64,000 bases of DNA from Leptasterias polaris (GCA_037783415.1 JAZGTN010000015.1:5219001-5283000); one strand, 5' to 3'; positions 1-10,948 are shown, counted from the first letter of the stretch. Made by a program: numbers and translations. Notes: generated from the sequence alone by a model not told the origin.

Positions 1-294
1 TCATTATGCGCGGGGGCGATAGTTGCGTGATAATGAACAACAACGTCTTGCACCAAGACTACGGCAAGCGATGATACTGTTAAATGGCTGCATTTACGTG
101 GTAAATAGATCGTCTTTCCGCTGTGGGCGATTTGGAACAGAATTTCTGTGATAAAAGGGATTTTTTTTTAAATAATGAAATTTGTTAAAATAATGAAAAT
201 TTTCGTGCGGTACTTTTCAGGCATGCGGGCGGTGGACGCAAATCTATAACTTTCATTCTCGTGGCCTAAATAAAAAACCGTGTTGGGTTGTTTG

Positions 295-411
295 TACTCC
301 TACTCCTAGTCCTAGAACTACGAGGTTTGTTCCGCTATCATCTCCACAAATGTGGAGACGATAACGGAATGAACCTCGTACAGTCGTAGTTCTAGGACTA
401 GAGTAGGAGTA
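295..411. repeat. Imperfect inverted repeat (hairpin) in CHMP3 intron 1
   Basis: The left arm (295-348) and right arm (351-411) are near-complementary over about 54 bases. The arms share TACTCCTACTC, CCTAGAACTACGA and TCTCCACA cores, with a small extra segment (about 8 bases) in the right arm. The spacer is two bases. It looks like a fold-back MITE. Confidence 0.8.
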
Positions 412-512
412 GATTGTTGGTATTCATATTCATAATAATGTTGGTATCAGCTCAGTTTAGTTATTTTAGTTATGAGGATAAACTCTACCTTACTAACATT
501 AGCCTTACTTAC

Positions 513-557
513 CTGTTCCTTCGGATCTTTTTGAGGTGTTTTACCAAAGAGGCCCAT
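513..557 (-). CDS. CHMP3: CHMP3/VPS24 homologue, first coding exon only
   Basis: Read on minus from 557, the exon encodes MGLFGKTPQKDPKEQ and stops at a consensus donor (CAG/gtaagt, intron starting at 512). Vertebrate CHMP3 begins MGLFGKT and has the same kind of lysine/proline-rich start followed by a phase-0 intron after about 15 codons, so both the residues and the gene structure fit. CHMP3 is a core ESCRT-III subunit that polymerises on endosomal membranes with CHMP2 and CHMP4 during multivesicular body sorting and membrane scission. The N-terminal basic stretch seen here is the start of the membrane-binding helical core. The remaining exons would lie left of position 1; none is visible in 1-512. 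The gene is divergent from TMEM127, so 558 to about 2000 probably holds both promoters. The call rests on 15 residues plus the splice site. Confidence 0.72.
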
Positions 558-2024
558 GGTTAGTGAATGCGTGAAACTTTCTTTTAAAAATGTTGATGTG
601 TGAACTTCGGGATCTTTATTGAGACTGATGTGTGATGATGACTAATTTGCTTGTGTTGTTGTGTATTCTAATTCTGCATTCACTCTAAAATCAACGAACA
701 TTGTTCAGTCATTTTAATAAATCGATAGACTTCGATGAAACACTGGTTTACTTGGTGGCTTCATCAAATCCGTGTTTCATCCATCGAATAGGCGATCATC
801 AAGAAGTGCTGAAGGTAAACCAAGGAAAAAAACTATAGAAATTTTGTCAGGTATTTTTTTTACAATTGAAACTAGTTAGCAAATAGTTTATAGTCTGGAG
901 CCCGATTTACGAACCAGCTATACTTAAACCACACGCTAACATGAAAGACTAGACTTTAATTGCAACAAAATAACCAGCGGCTGTTGAACCTGTACTCCTA
1001 TACTAAACTCGAACAGCCGTAGTAGACACATTTTGCGTTGCATTCGAATGTTGTATGTCCGTCAACGAACGTCAAAGACCTGTGCATTGTAGTTCGGCGA
1101 ATTAGTAATCCGCCGGGCGGAATAGCTTTTTTGTTTTTACCATGTCCTTTATGTCCATATGTACGTCCTAACACTTCCGTATAAAACAAAATAATATTAT
1201 GTTGCATTTATCTTTCTATTATTCTAAGCTATGTTTTTGTATTAGCTACAGGTAGAGGGCGCTACATTGAGTGTTTCTACCTGACTATTCTACCTCCATG
1301 CTCAGAAGGACTGGGCAAGTCTATAAATCTGTTCGTTTTGATCCAGATGTTCGTGTGATACAGATATCTCTTCTCCAGTGATTCGTGTTGCGGACAGTAA
1401 TTCGTGTTGCGATATCGCACTTTAATAAAATGAACGTCGCCAAATCAAGACTAGGGGGAGGCATAATCGAGTGCACGACAGACTGGGTTGTGTCTAATGG
1501 GCAAACAACAACTCAATGAATTCCCGCGACGCTATCGGCGCGTCATATTGTACAGTGGGTAACCTAGCGTGCGCCTCGACCGTGGTAGAAATCCAATAAC
1601 GTTATTGTAAAATGGCCACCAGCCTAGTTTGAGGAGAGTAGAGAGCAGCGGTGACGAAGTCGGAAGTAGAAGAAGTTTGCCGACAGCAGAGTGACTCCAT
1701 TATTTTCTTTACTTTATTTGAAGGTAGATTCTTTTTAAGTCACTCCCGTAGTGTTTACAACCTCCCATTCAATGAAGCAGAATCATGTGTGGTTGTTGAA
1801 ATAATTATGGTCTTATTTTGGGGTTCTTTTTGAAGTAAAAATTTCGTTGAATGTAACAAAAGTCGACACATACCACAACAAATGCGTCATCATCAGTCAG
1901 TGCACAGTGAAGTGTGAACAGACAATAAATCAGTAAAATTGATAATCGTATAATATAGCTTATCGTTGCTGCATCTCTGTGGGTCTTGATGGACATAGCG
2001 TCAACACCGATACTTGGAGCTACC
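558..2024. promoter_or_regulatory. Probable divergent promoter / 5' UTR region of CHMP3 (minus) and TMEM127 (plus)
   Basis: This is the interval between the CHMP3 start codon and a candidate donor (TACC/gtaagt at 2025) that could end a non-coding first exon of TMEM127. Vertebrate TMEM127 has a non-coding exon 1, and here the TMEM127 ATG follows directly on a 3' splice site, so an upstream untranslated exon must exist. No TATA box or convincing coding ORF was seen. Exact start sites are inference. Confidence 0.4.
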
Positions 2025-2094
2025 GTAAGTTTGCATTTAATTTTTATTTACTAAACATTTATTTTTTTGGAGTATTTTTAGTAGTAAGCTAGAG

Positions 2095-2845
2095 CAGTCA
2101 CACTGTAAAAGCCGACAACTGACAACGCCTGACGTCCCGACAACTACCAACAACAACCTTTAAATGCACTTTCAAACAACAATGTTTGAACAAAAATTAA
2201 CCAGTCAATATATGTGTACTGTAAGACTAGAGTTGTATCCAAATCACCTTCAATCTGTTGAAAAAGTTTTATTTTTAACTGTAAAAAAAAGGTTTTATTA
2301 CCACGATTTAATAACAAAAAGAAGTGTCCGCCATGATGCTTCTGGAACGCACTTGGACGATACCATTATGCAATGAGTAAGTTCTAAACTTCTAATCTAA
2401 GGGCTTTATATTATTATAATTTTTTTTTTACTGCTTTTTTCGTTCTTTCTTTATTTTGTTCTTTCCTTTTTTAAGACATAGAATAGGCCTATTTACTGGC
2501 TGTCATTTTACTACTCTAGTACCATGTTGGTTTTTAAAATGATACGTTAAAATAAAGACAACTTAACTTGCCGTTTTCAGTACCCCCTGTAGTATAATGG
2601 TATCTTCTACATACAGTCCAAAGACAACAAGGCAGACAGTTGTCGTTACTAATTTGTGGTAAAAAAACCAACTTTTTTACAATTAAAAACAAAAAATTTT
2701 CAACAGATTGAAGGTGATTTGGATACATATGACTCTAACTCACATATTTTACGGTTTAATTTTGTTCAAACATTGTGTTAAAGTGCATTTAAAATTTGTT
2801 GTCGGCAGTTGTCGCCAGGCCGTGGCAGTTGTTTTAGTGCGACCA
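2095..2845. repeat. Large imperfect inverted duplication (two ~250-bp arms)
   Basis: The segment at about 2095-2376 reappears in reverse complement at about 2585-2845. Shared landmarks are AATGCACTTT, CAATGTTTGAAC, ATCCAAATCACCTTCAATCT and the TGGTATC / GATACCA pair. Both arms keep the same short translated stretch (YPNHLQSVE), but neither has a long ORF. Ends resemble each other (GTCACACT / AGTGCGAC), so it is probably a long fold-back DNA element. Confidence 0.75.
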
Positions 2846-3532
2846 AGCTAGAGTAAGACCAAGTACAAGTAGTAGTACTAGTACTGTAGTTTTAGTTAAG
2901 TTGTAGTAAAGTGCCATATACGTAAATAGTATGGATAGTGAATATCATCAATCAATAAACGTGAATTGTCTTACTAATTGTTTTTAATTTGTGTATGGAT
3001 TGGAAATAAAGTGAATTGAATGAATGTAAAAAAACCAGTTAACAAATCGTCGAGTTCAACTCAACCACACTTAATTAAAATAAGTGTCATTAACCCTAAC
3101 TCCCAAAGCGTTTTTACTAGAATCCATCCCTAACCCAACACATTCCAACAGCTTATACTACCATGAGATGGGAACTGTACCCAATCTTAGGGGGACGATA
3201 CACAACCTAACAAACTCCAACAGGCCTTTTTTGTTTGATTTTGTTGGAGTGTGTACACTTGGCATGTGCAAAATTTGATCAGTGAAATCACACAGTACCC
3301 AACATAACATAATCCAACAACTATCTCATTAGACCATGGAGGAAAGAGCAATGCCAGACATGTACATTTCACACATCCACCATACCCACTCAATCAAATT
3401 CAAACACCATTACTTGTCAGCAAGGATACACAATCCCACAGAATCAAACACCCAATCCTAACTTCACTGTACTTAACCTAACAAAATTAAACACTTTGCC
3501 CTGTTTGAATTTGTAGGGTTAGGGATTGTTAG

Positions 3533-4275
3533 GGTTAAACAGTGTAAATTATTAATATTTTAAAACTAATTTTCTACCTTCCTCCATGGTTAAACACAAT
3601 TAATATTGATATTATTCAGCGAGAAAATAACTAACTATGGTATTTGACAAACGATGGTCTACTTTATTTGGAACTCTTCATAAGACATCATTCAAAGACT
3701 CAGTAACTGGGACGCTGTACAAACTGACATGTTATTGTTTAACTTTCGAGTATTATTAGACCCCTTGCACATGACGTCACACTCTAAAAAAGCGCCCTCC
3801 TTGAGGCAAAAGGGGGCAAACCATTGGACGATAGCTGTTCTTTGTGCGTAAAAATATGCGCGTGACTTCAGCTTTCCTGTTACATTTCGCGTTATGCAAG
3901 GGGTCTATTTAGTGTGAGTTTATTGTATGATATTAATAAATAAAATTTAAAAAATGTGGCCCAAAAGCAAACCAAACCGTTGTTGTAGCGATACTCAGGT
4001 TACGGTTATCGCAACTAGCCAAACTTCTGGGTTTTTGTGAATTATTAATATTTGTAACCAATTTCCTTCATTCTTCCATGTGGTTAAACACAATTAATAT
4101 TTATTTTAGCAAAACATTAACTATGATATTTGAAAAACGTGACCAATGATGGTCTATTCACTAATGTTTTTTTTTAGTGATTTTGGGTTGAACAAGGAAA
4201 ATTTACCTAGTCAGTTTCCCTTGTGTTTTTTTTTTTTTTAGTGACATGTTATTGTTCGACTTTTCAGTGTTTTAT
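3533..4275 (+). repeat. Diverged direct duplication of ~230 bp, with a MITE inserted between the copies
   Basis: Segments at about 3533-3756 and 4036-4275 share, in the same order, AATTATTAATATTT, GGTTAAACACAATTAATATT, AACTATG(G/A)TATTTGA, ATGATGGTCTA-like and GACATGTTATTGTT blocks. A palindromic element (3757-3907) sits directly after the first copy. Confidence 0.65.
3757..3907. mobile_element. MITE, family A (TAGACC...GGTCTA ends, CRE-like motif)
   Basis: The terminal inverted repeat is TAGACCCCTTGCA at the left and TGCAAGGGGTCTA at the right. It contains ATGACGTCAC next to the left terminus and an AGCGCCCTCC block. Related copies lie at 10813-10948, 20777-20949 and, interrupted, at 27467-28010; a degenerate one at about 6970-7085. 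Confidence 0.75.
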
Positions 4276-4404
4276 CTGAGTTGACAACATTTGAATGATA
4301 AACAAAGAGACTATGTAGCGCAAAAGCAAGCCGAACATACATGTAGGCACTTTTCACAACTCGGTGTATTTGTGCATCAAATGGGAGTAAGGGTTCTCAA
4401 ATAT

Positions 4405-4589
4405 TAGCCCCATAAATCTGCTACCCCTAGTGCCAATGCGTTGGACTCTAGCCCACTTTGTTGGGCTGTTATTGCTCTCTTAACACTGGTCTTATCATAG
4501 TTGCCATTACAATGGCGACTATGAAAAGACCAACGTTAAAAGAGAGCCATTTATACTCCCTCTGCTAATTGACACTATTTATGGGGCTA
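4405..4589. mobile_element. MITE with TAGCCCCATAAA termini
   Basis: The left end TAGCCCCATAAA is mirrored by TTTATGGGGCTA at the right. A second, inner palindrome (CTCTCTTAACACTGGTCTTA against AAAGACCAACGTTAAAAGAG type sequence) meets near 4511. A fragment with similar inner sequence occurs near 44265-44330. Confidence 0.75.
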
Positions 4590-4831
4590 CTCAAACAACA
4601 TTAAGTACTTAATTAGGGCATATTCAGATTTCTCAACCAATCATTATAGAGGCTAATGTTTTAGTTGTCTGGTCGTGTGTTTACTGGCCTGAGCCTAAAA
4701 CCACTAGCCTCCGGTCTGCGGTCCTGTGTTATATTCGAGCCCTGGCAGTTGTCATGATGGTGCCTCCATACAGATTCAAGTAGTCCATATATAATTATTT
4801 TATAAATTTATTGAACCTTTTGCTTCATCAG

Positions 4832-7556
4832 ATGCAGTCTTCAGGTAGCACCGCCGCAGTGACCACTAATACAGACAACAGCAGCAGTGCCGTTGGTGGC
4901 AGCAGCAGCAGCCGTTCTAGTAGCTCACGGCGACACAGGTCTCGCTCGCATCATGGCCACCACCGTCATCGCAGTCGGAGACGCCGTCACAACCCAAAGA
5001 AGGCAGAGCGTAACTTAGGAGCAGCCATTCTAGGGATGATCGTCATTGCTGTTCTGATTTCCTCGTTAGCAGAACAGAAGTGGTTCCGACTGCATGGGGG
5101 CCTCTGCACACATACTTATATTGGAGCATACCAATTTTTAACTCCGGACATAGAACATACTTCAGGTAAGCATTCTTGATGACAGCAACAAAAAAACATA
5201 TATGTAAAAAAGAGATGAGATTACTCAACTGCACTGTATTAAAGACTAGAGTACAAAAATGGAAAGATGAAGAAGAGTTCAAGTTCTGAAGAACAAATTG
5301 GGGACAATGTGCCACAGTTTGTTGTAAATTGAGAAAACTAGAGCACTAAAGTTGTTTACTTATCATGTACATATGTACATGTACATGACAGATGAAACAG
5401 GATTTTCCTTGGTAAAAGTAAATAAGAAAAACTGATGTCCAAAAGTCACCCTGTAACCACTCTGCTCTGAACCTTGGGGTTGATTGTGTTATATTTACCA
5501 ATTATACCTCAGATTTCTTATTGATCTGTGTAGAGTTTCCACTACTGCCTTGAATTTCTTACTGATGTTTGTCTAGTTAGAACTCGCTATATAAGTCTTA
5601 AGTTGTCTTAAGTATGTGGCTTATAGTTAACACTAATTTATGGATTTCTTACTGATTTGGGTTTAGTTACTCTAATGCCTTGGAATTCTTTTAAAGATTT
5701 GGGTTTAGTGTTACTATAGCCTTGGAGTTCTTACTGATTTGGGTTTAGTGAACACTAATCCCTTAGATTTCTTACTGATTTGGGTTTAGCTAACACTAAT
5801 GCCTTGAATTTATGAATGGTTTGGGTTTTAGTTAAACACTATTATGATTTCTTTACTCCACAGACTACAGGAAATGTGTTAACTCCCAAGTAGTGACCAT
5901 TATGCGAGCAGTCATAGCATTAATCTTTTTGTCCATCACGTCCTCCCTGTTTGCTTTCTTCCTGGACACCCTCGGACCCATGAAAGTTAGCCTTAGGTTC
6001 ATCAGACGTCATGCAATCGGAAATATTATCGCAGGTAAGAAGATGGAATTTATATGTGTTTTTCAATTGCGAAAAAAATGGTCACACTTCATGATCACAA
6101 TCTCAAGGATGAGGCATTCCCAACTTTTTTTCTGAATTCAGTCTTTGTTTATATCTGCCTGGTCAGAACCGGAATGTTTTGTTTGTGTTCTTTGCTCTAA
6201 TTCTCTAGTGCTGATGATTTTTTTCTTCTTCAAAAAGCTCCTTCAAATCTGTAACTCCAGAGTTTATCCAAAGGTGAAAATGGCATCATTTTGTCATACT
6301 TTCTAAAGATTTATATCCAAATACACCGATCCATTAAGCCACGCCCATTTCTCATTGACCAATCACAACCGCGAAATCTGATCACCATTTGAGCCGTTTG
6401 GTGATCTTTGCACTAATGGTGATCGGGTTTCGCGGCTGTGATTGGTCAACTCGTAAGGAGGCGGGGCTTAATGGATCGATCTATTCGAGACCTTCTTTGA
6501 TGGCTTTGACTCTCACCCTTACCCCTGTGCAAGTCTGCTGCACATCTAAAGCTAGAAAACAACTCAAACAACCACTTTATTTTTCCACCGAATGAAATCT
6601 TCCTTTTAATTTATATTTAGGCCTGGATACAAAATTCTTGAATGTGAATGTGGAATTTTGTTGACTTTTTTTTAAAAACTTCGGTGTTGGAGTTAATGCT
6701 GGTGATTTCCAAAGTTTTTTTCTCCTAAATTTAATTATGTTGTGAACAAATTTATTTCCATAAGGTGAAGTAGCAATCCAGGGTATAGCAGTAGCAGGGC
6801 TGCTTACTCTCCCTGAAAATAAACCAATCTTTCCATGTTCTGATGAACGAATTTGAAAATCTCTCTGATTATGGAAACTTGTACCCTATTATGTTGAATG
6901 TGCTAAATATCTCCCTGATTGTTGTACAAAATCTCCCTGACTGCAAATGTTGGCAGCTCTGCACTAGTAGCCCATGTAGAGCCATTGCATATGAAATCAC
7001 CAGTACAAACAGCGCCCTCATTGACGTCAAAGGAAGACCTGTGATTGGCTGAAAGTTGTGCTTAGTGCGTACACAATGTGGGGGGTTCAATTGTATGAAC
7101 TCGTCAATGGCGGCCTACATGTGTCGATTGTGTTCATTTTCGGAAGTCTGTTTTTCATTTTCACCGTTTGTCAAATCATGCCCATTCTATCATGCCAATG
7201 ATACATGTGCTGTACACGCTTCTCTTGGCACAGTGCTGATGTGCTTAACAATGAGCGGATTCTGTTACTGGGCGGCAGACGAGATGGAAAAAACCCTGAC
7301 CCTCTACAAGAAAGCCGAAGGCAGCAAGGTCATCGTGTCCTTTGAGGTCGGGTACTACCTCATCGTGGCGTCGGGGGCGCTCTCCGTCATCATATCAGCC
7401 ACCAATCTTCTGCGTCCATATTCGTCCTACGACGAGGAGCCTCCGCGAGAGAGACTCATTGATGACTGGGATCAACTTCTCGAGGCTGAACTGGCAAATA
7501 TGCCCGCTGGACAATCCTTTGCGAATCTACCTGAACCACCAGCATACACCCCCTAG
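4832..7556 (+). CDS. TMEM127: TMEM127 homologue (four-pass transmembrane protein), complete coding sequence in 3 exons
   Basis: The coding exons are 4832-5165, 5864-6034 and 7234-7556 (828 nt, 275 aa), all with AG/GT borders (CAG/gtaagc and GCAG/gtaaga donors; cacag and ggcacag acceptors), both introns phase 1 as in human TMEM127. Start: ATG at 4832 lies immediately after a polypyrimidine-AG acceptor, so exon 1 is untranslated. Membrane helices are visible at about 62-81, 121-145, 163-183 and 207-228. The HGG-C motif after helix 1, the FFLDTLGP block and the GFCYWA block match the family. The C-terminus ends in PPAYTP, a PPxY motif (residues 270-273) that is the family's NEDD4-type ligase docking site. 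TMEM127 acts on endosomal, lysosomal and plasma membranes, limiting mTORC1 and RET signalling. The N-terminus is unusual: about 56 residues rich in Ser, Arg and His, longer than the human 238-aa protein. Confidence 0.95.
5513..5850 (+). repeat. Degenerate tandem repeat (~45-bp unit) in TMEM127 intron
   Basis: About seven imperfect units each contain TTTCTTACTGATTTGGGTTT followed by a TAGTTAACACTAATGCCTTG-like part. The array runs to within some 15 bp of the exon acceptor at 5863, so its last unit supplies the pyrimidine-rich tract. Confidence 0.75.
6327..6478. mobile_element. MITE in TMEM127 intron (CGATCCATTAAGCC termini)
   Basis: The left end CGATCCATTAAGCC is mirrored by GGCTTAATGGATCG on the right. 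The arms continue through GACCAATCACA / TGTGATTGGTC and GATCACCAT / ATGGTGATC. About 152 bp, no ORF. Confidence 0.85.
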
Positions 7557-7800
7557 TATGTAAATACCATGTAGCTTTATCTATTGTCTTTATACATAAT
7601 ATAAGGGCAAGGAATGCCACCAAAACCACAGTTTTTAGCTGTGAATTTAAATTTTTTACAACAGGTTTTTGAGAAGGATAGTTTTTTTTTTATGACCCAT
7701 TGATAAACAGTTGTCCTGAAATTATGGCAGTTTAAAATTGTTAATAAGAGCAGTACATATTTGAATGTCTCAGTCATGATTGGACCTTGCAGATAAAGTC

Positions 7801-7950
7801 TGTGCTCGTTCTCACTAAGATCTAAAATTGATCATAAGATGTTCATCAGTCTTAATTGCTGAGCAAAATGTGATGTCGCAAAACGAAATCACTATGGTAA
7901 TACTGACAACTCATCTTAAGATGAATTTTACTGTTTGTGAAATCGAGCCA
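7801..7950. mobile_element. MITE, family B (degenerate copy, probably in TMEM127 3' UTR)
   Basis: It shares with 32868-33016 the block ATCACTATGGTAATACTGA, the ACTCATCTTAAGATGAAT palindrome and the terminal TTTGTGAAATCGAGCC. The left end is eroded (GTGCTCGTTCTCAC). Confidence 0.65.
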
Positions 7951-8194
7951 GTGATAAAGTCATTTCTTTGCATCACTAAAGTGGCCAAAGACGTTTTAAT
8001 TCGTAAAGTTTTCAACAACAAATTGATGGTAGTTTAGTAAGTTCAAGATGATTTGTAGCTTTTCAGACTGCCCATCTAATCCAGAAATGCAACCAATTAG
8101 GCCAACAAAAAAATAGGTTCTGTTTCCGGTGTCCCGACCGACCCTAACTTTATGCCGCGACCCTAAACTTTTTATTCGGCTTAAACAAATATAT

Positions 8195-8200
8195 AATAAA
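8195..8200 (+). terminator. Candidate poly(A) signal for TMEM127
   Basis: This is the first AATAAA on plus after the TMEM127 stop codon (about 640 bp downstream). The surroundings are A-rich, so specificity is weak. Confidence 0.3.
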
Positions 8201-8552
8201 GAAAAAAATAAATAATAATAATAATTAAAAAATGAAGGTACCATGAACCAAATGTCAGACTTTGACCAAACTAATATGTTTTTAACAAAATTGAACTAAA
8301 AAACCAGTGTTAGTGTTAGTTTTGAATCGGGCAAGTAGTGTATTTACACACTCGCCAAACCTATTAGAATAAAAATTTAAAAAAATGCAAAAACTTTCCG
8401 ACCTACCGAACCTATTTTAAATTGGCATGTAATCGGAAACAGAACATTTATTTTGTTTGGCTTTAGACTTGGGTGTTGTGTGGGTCATATTTTGTAGTTT
8501 TTATGGAACATTCTTTTGACAAAACTGGCACTGGCACAGTGATATGGTACCA

Positions 8553-8836
8553 GGGCCCGATTTCATAAAGCCTGTAAGCAGGCTTTTTCTGCTTACTGAT
8601 AAACACTGCTAACCGTAAGCAAAGCAAAAAGGCTCTCTACTCTACCTCACCGGCGATTCTTGTAAGTAGGTGAGTGACGCTACAATCATGGCAATGCAAA
8701 CGCGTACACGCGCTGTCATAATAGTCTTGATTGTATTGATTGTATTTGAAGTACACTTTTGCTGACGAATGTTTTTCTGCCATAGTAAGAACACAAATTT
8801 GCTTACCGGTAAACCGCTTTATGAAATTGGGTCCTG
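8553..8836. mobile_element. Palindromic element, family C (GGGCCCGATTTCATAAAG termini)
   Basis: It begins GGGCCCGATTTCATAAAGCC and ends TTTATGAAATTGGGTCC. The internal part is rich in TGCTTAC/GTAAGCA motifs. Other copies: 11395-11565 (degenerate), 13346-13500, 22784-22976 and one inside a tRNA-like sequence at 30691-30801; single ends near 57920 and 61105. Confidence 0.75.
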
Positions 8837-8838
8837 TG

Positions 8839-9486
8839 TAGACCATGTGACCTATGACATCACATGTTTACAATAGAGCCACAGAGCTTCGACTTTCTGC
8901 AGGCACAAAACAGCTCTATGGAAGAAAACATAAAATCTTACATTTCATGGAGATTGCACTGATTTTTATAAATTTTTGATATGAAGAAAGGGGGCACATC
9001 TCAAAACTTGTTCAGCTTTTACTTGTATAATTCTTGAACTTGTATGGAAAAGTATGATACAAAATGTAAAACATTTCCCAAATGACCAATGTAGTATCTT
9101 GCCTGCCAGGAAAGGCCCTGGAATGTACACGGTCATTCTCTTTGTAAACTAAGGTTGCATGGTCTATTGACCATGTTTCCTTCGCTTACAAAATAGTGAC
9201 CTTGTACATGCTAATGCATTTCATGACAGGCAAGATACTACACAGGCCATATGGGAAAATTTATATTTTGTGTCATAATTTTCACATAAATTCAAGAGTT
9301 ACAAAAGCAACAGCTGTACAGCTTTTGAGATGTCCCCCCCTTTCTTCATATCAAAAGTTGAGACAGTGCAATCTCCATAAAATATAACATTTATTGTTTT
9401 CTTCCATTGGGCTGTGTACAAACTGCCTGCAGTCCAGGCTCTGTGGCTCTTTTGTAAACATGTGATGTCACAGGTCACATGGTCTA
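8839..9486. mobile_element. Two abutting copies of a ~330-bp repeat in head-to-head orientation (family F)
   Basis: 8839-9166 and 9164-9486 are reverse complements at moderate divergence. Both carry TGACAGGCAAGATACTACA-type, CAAAAGTTGAGACA-type, GGCTCTGTGGCTC-type and AACATGTGATGTCACA-type blocks and start and end with TAGACCATG / TGGTCTA. A third copy lies at 20092-20423 and a 3' fragment at about 56950-57020. Confidence 0.8.
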
Positions 9487-9721
9487 TACTGACCCTCAGT
9501 ACCAGTGTACTGATAAGATAATAGTACAAGAAGAGGTTTGAGTTTATTATTCATGTTATTTGAGCTTTTGTGTTCTTAGTGTAATTCATTGCTGAAAGCC
9601 TGGATGCAAATTGTAGATAGACTTTGTTAATGAAATGAATGTACTATATATATTTGTATAAAAAAAAAAAAGTACTTGAGGTGCTGCTCTAAACAAGCAT
9701 AAAACTAAGCCACTTTGCATA

Positions 9722-9808
9722 ACCCCAGATGTGTGTTGGTGTTGCTTCACTGCCCCCAGATGTGTGTTGGTGTTGCTTCACTGCCCCCAGATGTGTGTTG
9801 GTGTTGCA
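9722..9808 (+). repeat. Tandem repeat, ~31-bp unit x 3
   Basis: Three near-identical copies of a unit starting CCCCAGATGTGTGTTGGTG, the last truncated. Confidence 0.9.
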
Positions 9809-10448
9809 CTCTCTTTACAAAACAACAGCAGAAATAACTTTGATAGTGAACAGTTCGAAGGTTCAGTCGGAGCCATTTCAGCATTTTAAGATGATGTAAG
9901 GACTGGCAATTTGACTCCCTTTTGCTTCAGAGCTTTTAGGGATTTACCAGCAAATATTAATCTTTGGAGGACTAATTAATCCAGTGAATCTGCTTTGTGA
10001 TATAATTTTCAAAAGCTAATTATGAAAAAGTCATGCTTATTTGTACCAAGAAATGGTTAAGGCGCAAATGCATGCATGTTAACCAGTCACTATGTAATTG
10101 TATTGATCTCATCTGTCACAACTTGGTGAAATTGAACAGTGGTAAATTGTTCAAAATTTTCAAATTAAGTTTATGTTTACATCAGAGAGGCTAAACCTTT
10201 CAAGTGAAAACCACCACTGGTGTAAGAACGCTCCTACAGGGCTAGCTCAAAAGGGCTCCCTCTTGCAGCTCGGACTAACGCTTGACTACCAAATATAGTT
10301 TATTAGACCTAGAATATGTTTGTATTTTGTTATTATTATTTTTTCTTCAAATTTTAAGGAGGAAATTTGGAATTGAAAAACCTTGAAAGATTGTTGACAA
10401 ACTAACAAAGGGCTTGTTCTGTTCCTAAAATTATTGGACTCTGGTCCA

Positions 10449-10588
10449 GGGGTCGATTTCACAAAGCACTAAGATTCTTCTTAGGATGCGAGGTGGTTTT
10501 TTGGTGACATCACACTTTGCTTAGCAATAGCAACTAAGATGGATTTTCACTTATGATCAATCTTAACTCTTTGTGAAATCGAACCCAG
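10449..10588. mobile_element. MITE, family B
   Basis: The ends are GGGTCGATTTCACAAAG and CTTTGTGAAATCGAACCC. The internal GTGACATCACACTTTGCTTA block is shared with copies at 58081 and 60950. Confidence 0.8.
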
Positions 10589-10812
10589 GGGTTATTTTGA
10601 GATCTGCTGGCCTAGTTTAATGCTTACATATATATGGCTCTATGTATATATATTGATTGGAAATCTTTAATGTTATATATATATTGGCTTTATTTCCTGT
10701 TTTCATTTTTTTTTCACAATAGTAAAAAAAAGAAATTATAACTTATGAAATAATTGCTTCTGCCTTAAAATTAATTGCATATAGTACATTATTTTTTAAC
10801 ACACCAAGGTAT

Positions 10813-10948
10813 ATTATGGACTGTATGCATTGACATCATCACACCGCCATCTGAGAGGTAAAACGTTGATAAAGCAATGAAAAACGTTATGATTAGCCAA
10901 TGAGAATTTTCTTTTGACCTCTGGCGTAATGTGCATACGGTCTTTATG
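10813..10948. mobile_element. MITE, family A (diverged copy)
   Basis: Left ATGGACTGTATGCATTGAC, then CACCGCCATCTGAGAGGTAAA. On the right, TTTTGACCTCTGGCG and TGCATACGGTC mirror it. It closely follows the plan of the better copy at 20777-20949. Confidence 0.6.

Noticed and set aside
1..512. Second exon of CHMP3
   Set aside because: No stretch on minus resembles the VNEW..K.R.E-type continuation; this part is intron with a hairpin.
3090..3540. Telomere-like (CCCTAA) sequence
   Set aside because: TAACCCTAAC and CCCTAACCCAACA words occur but not in tandem; the stretch is a degenerate CA-rich repeat, not a telomeric tract.
4811..4831. TMEM127 start at TTG 4811
   Set aside because: It is a non-ATG codon lying inside the polypyrimidine tract of the splice acceptor; ATG 4832 is the natural start.
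7056..7233. Upstream extension of TMEM127 exon 4 (frame open from 7056)
   Set aside because: The frame is open, but homology to TMEM127 starts at the G/TG codon after the AG at 7233, and the splice phase fits only there.
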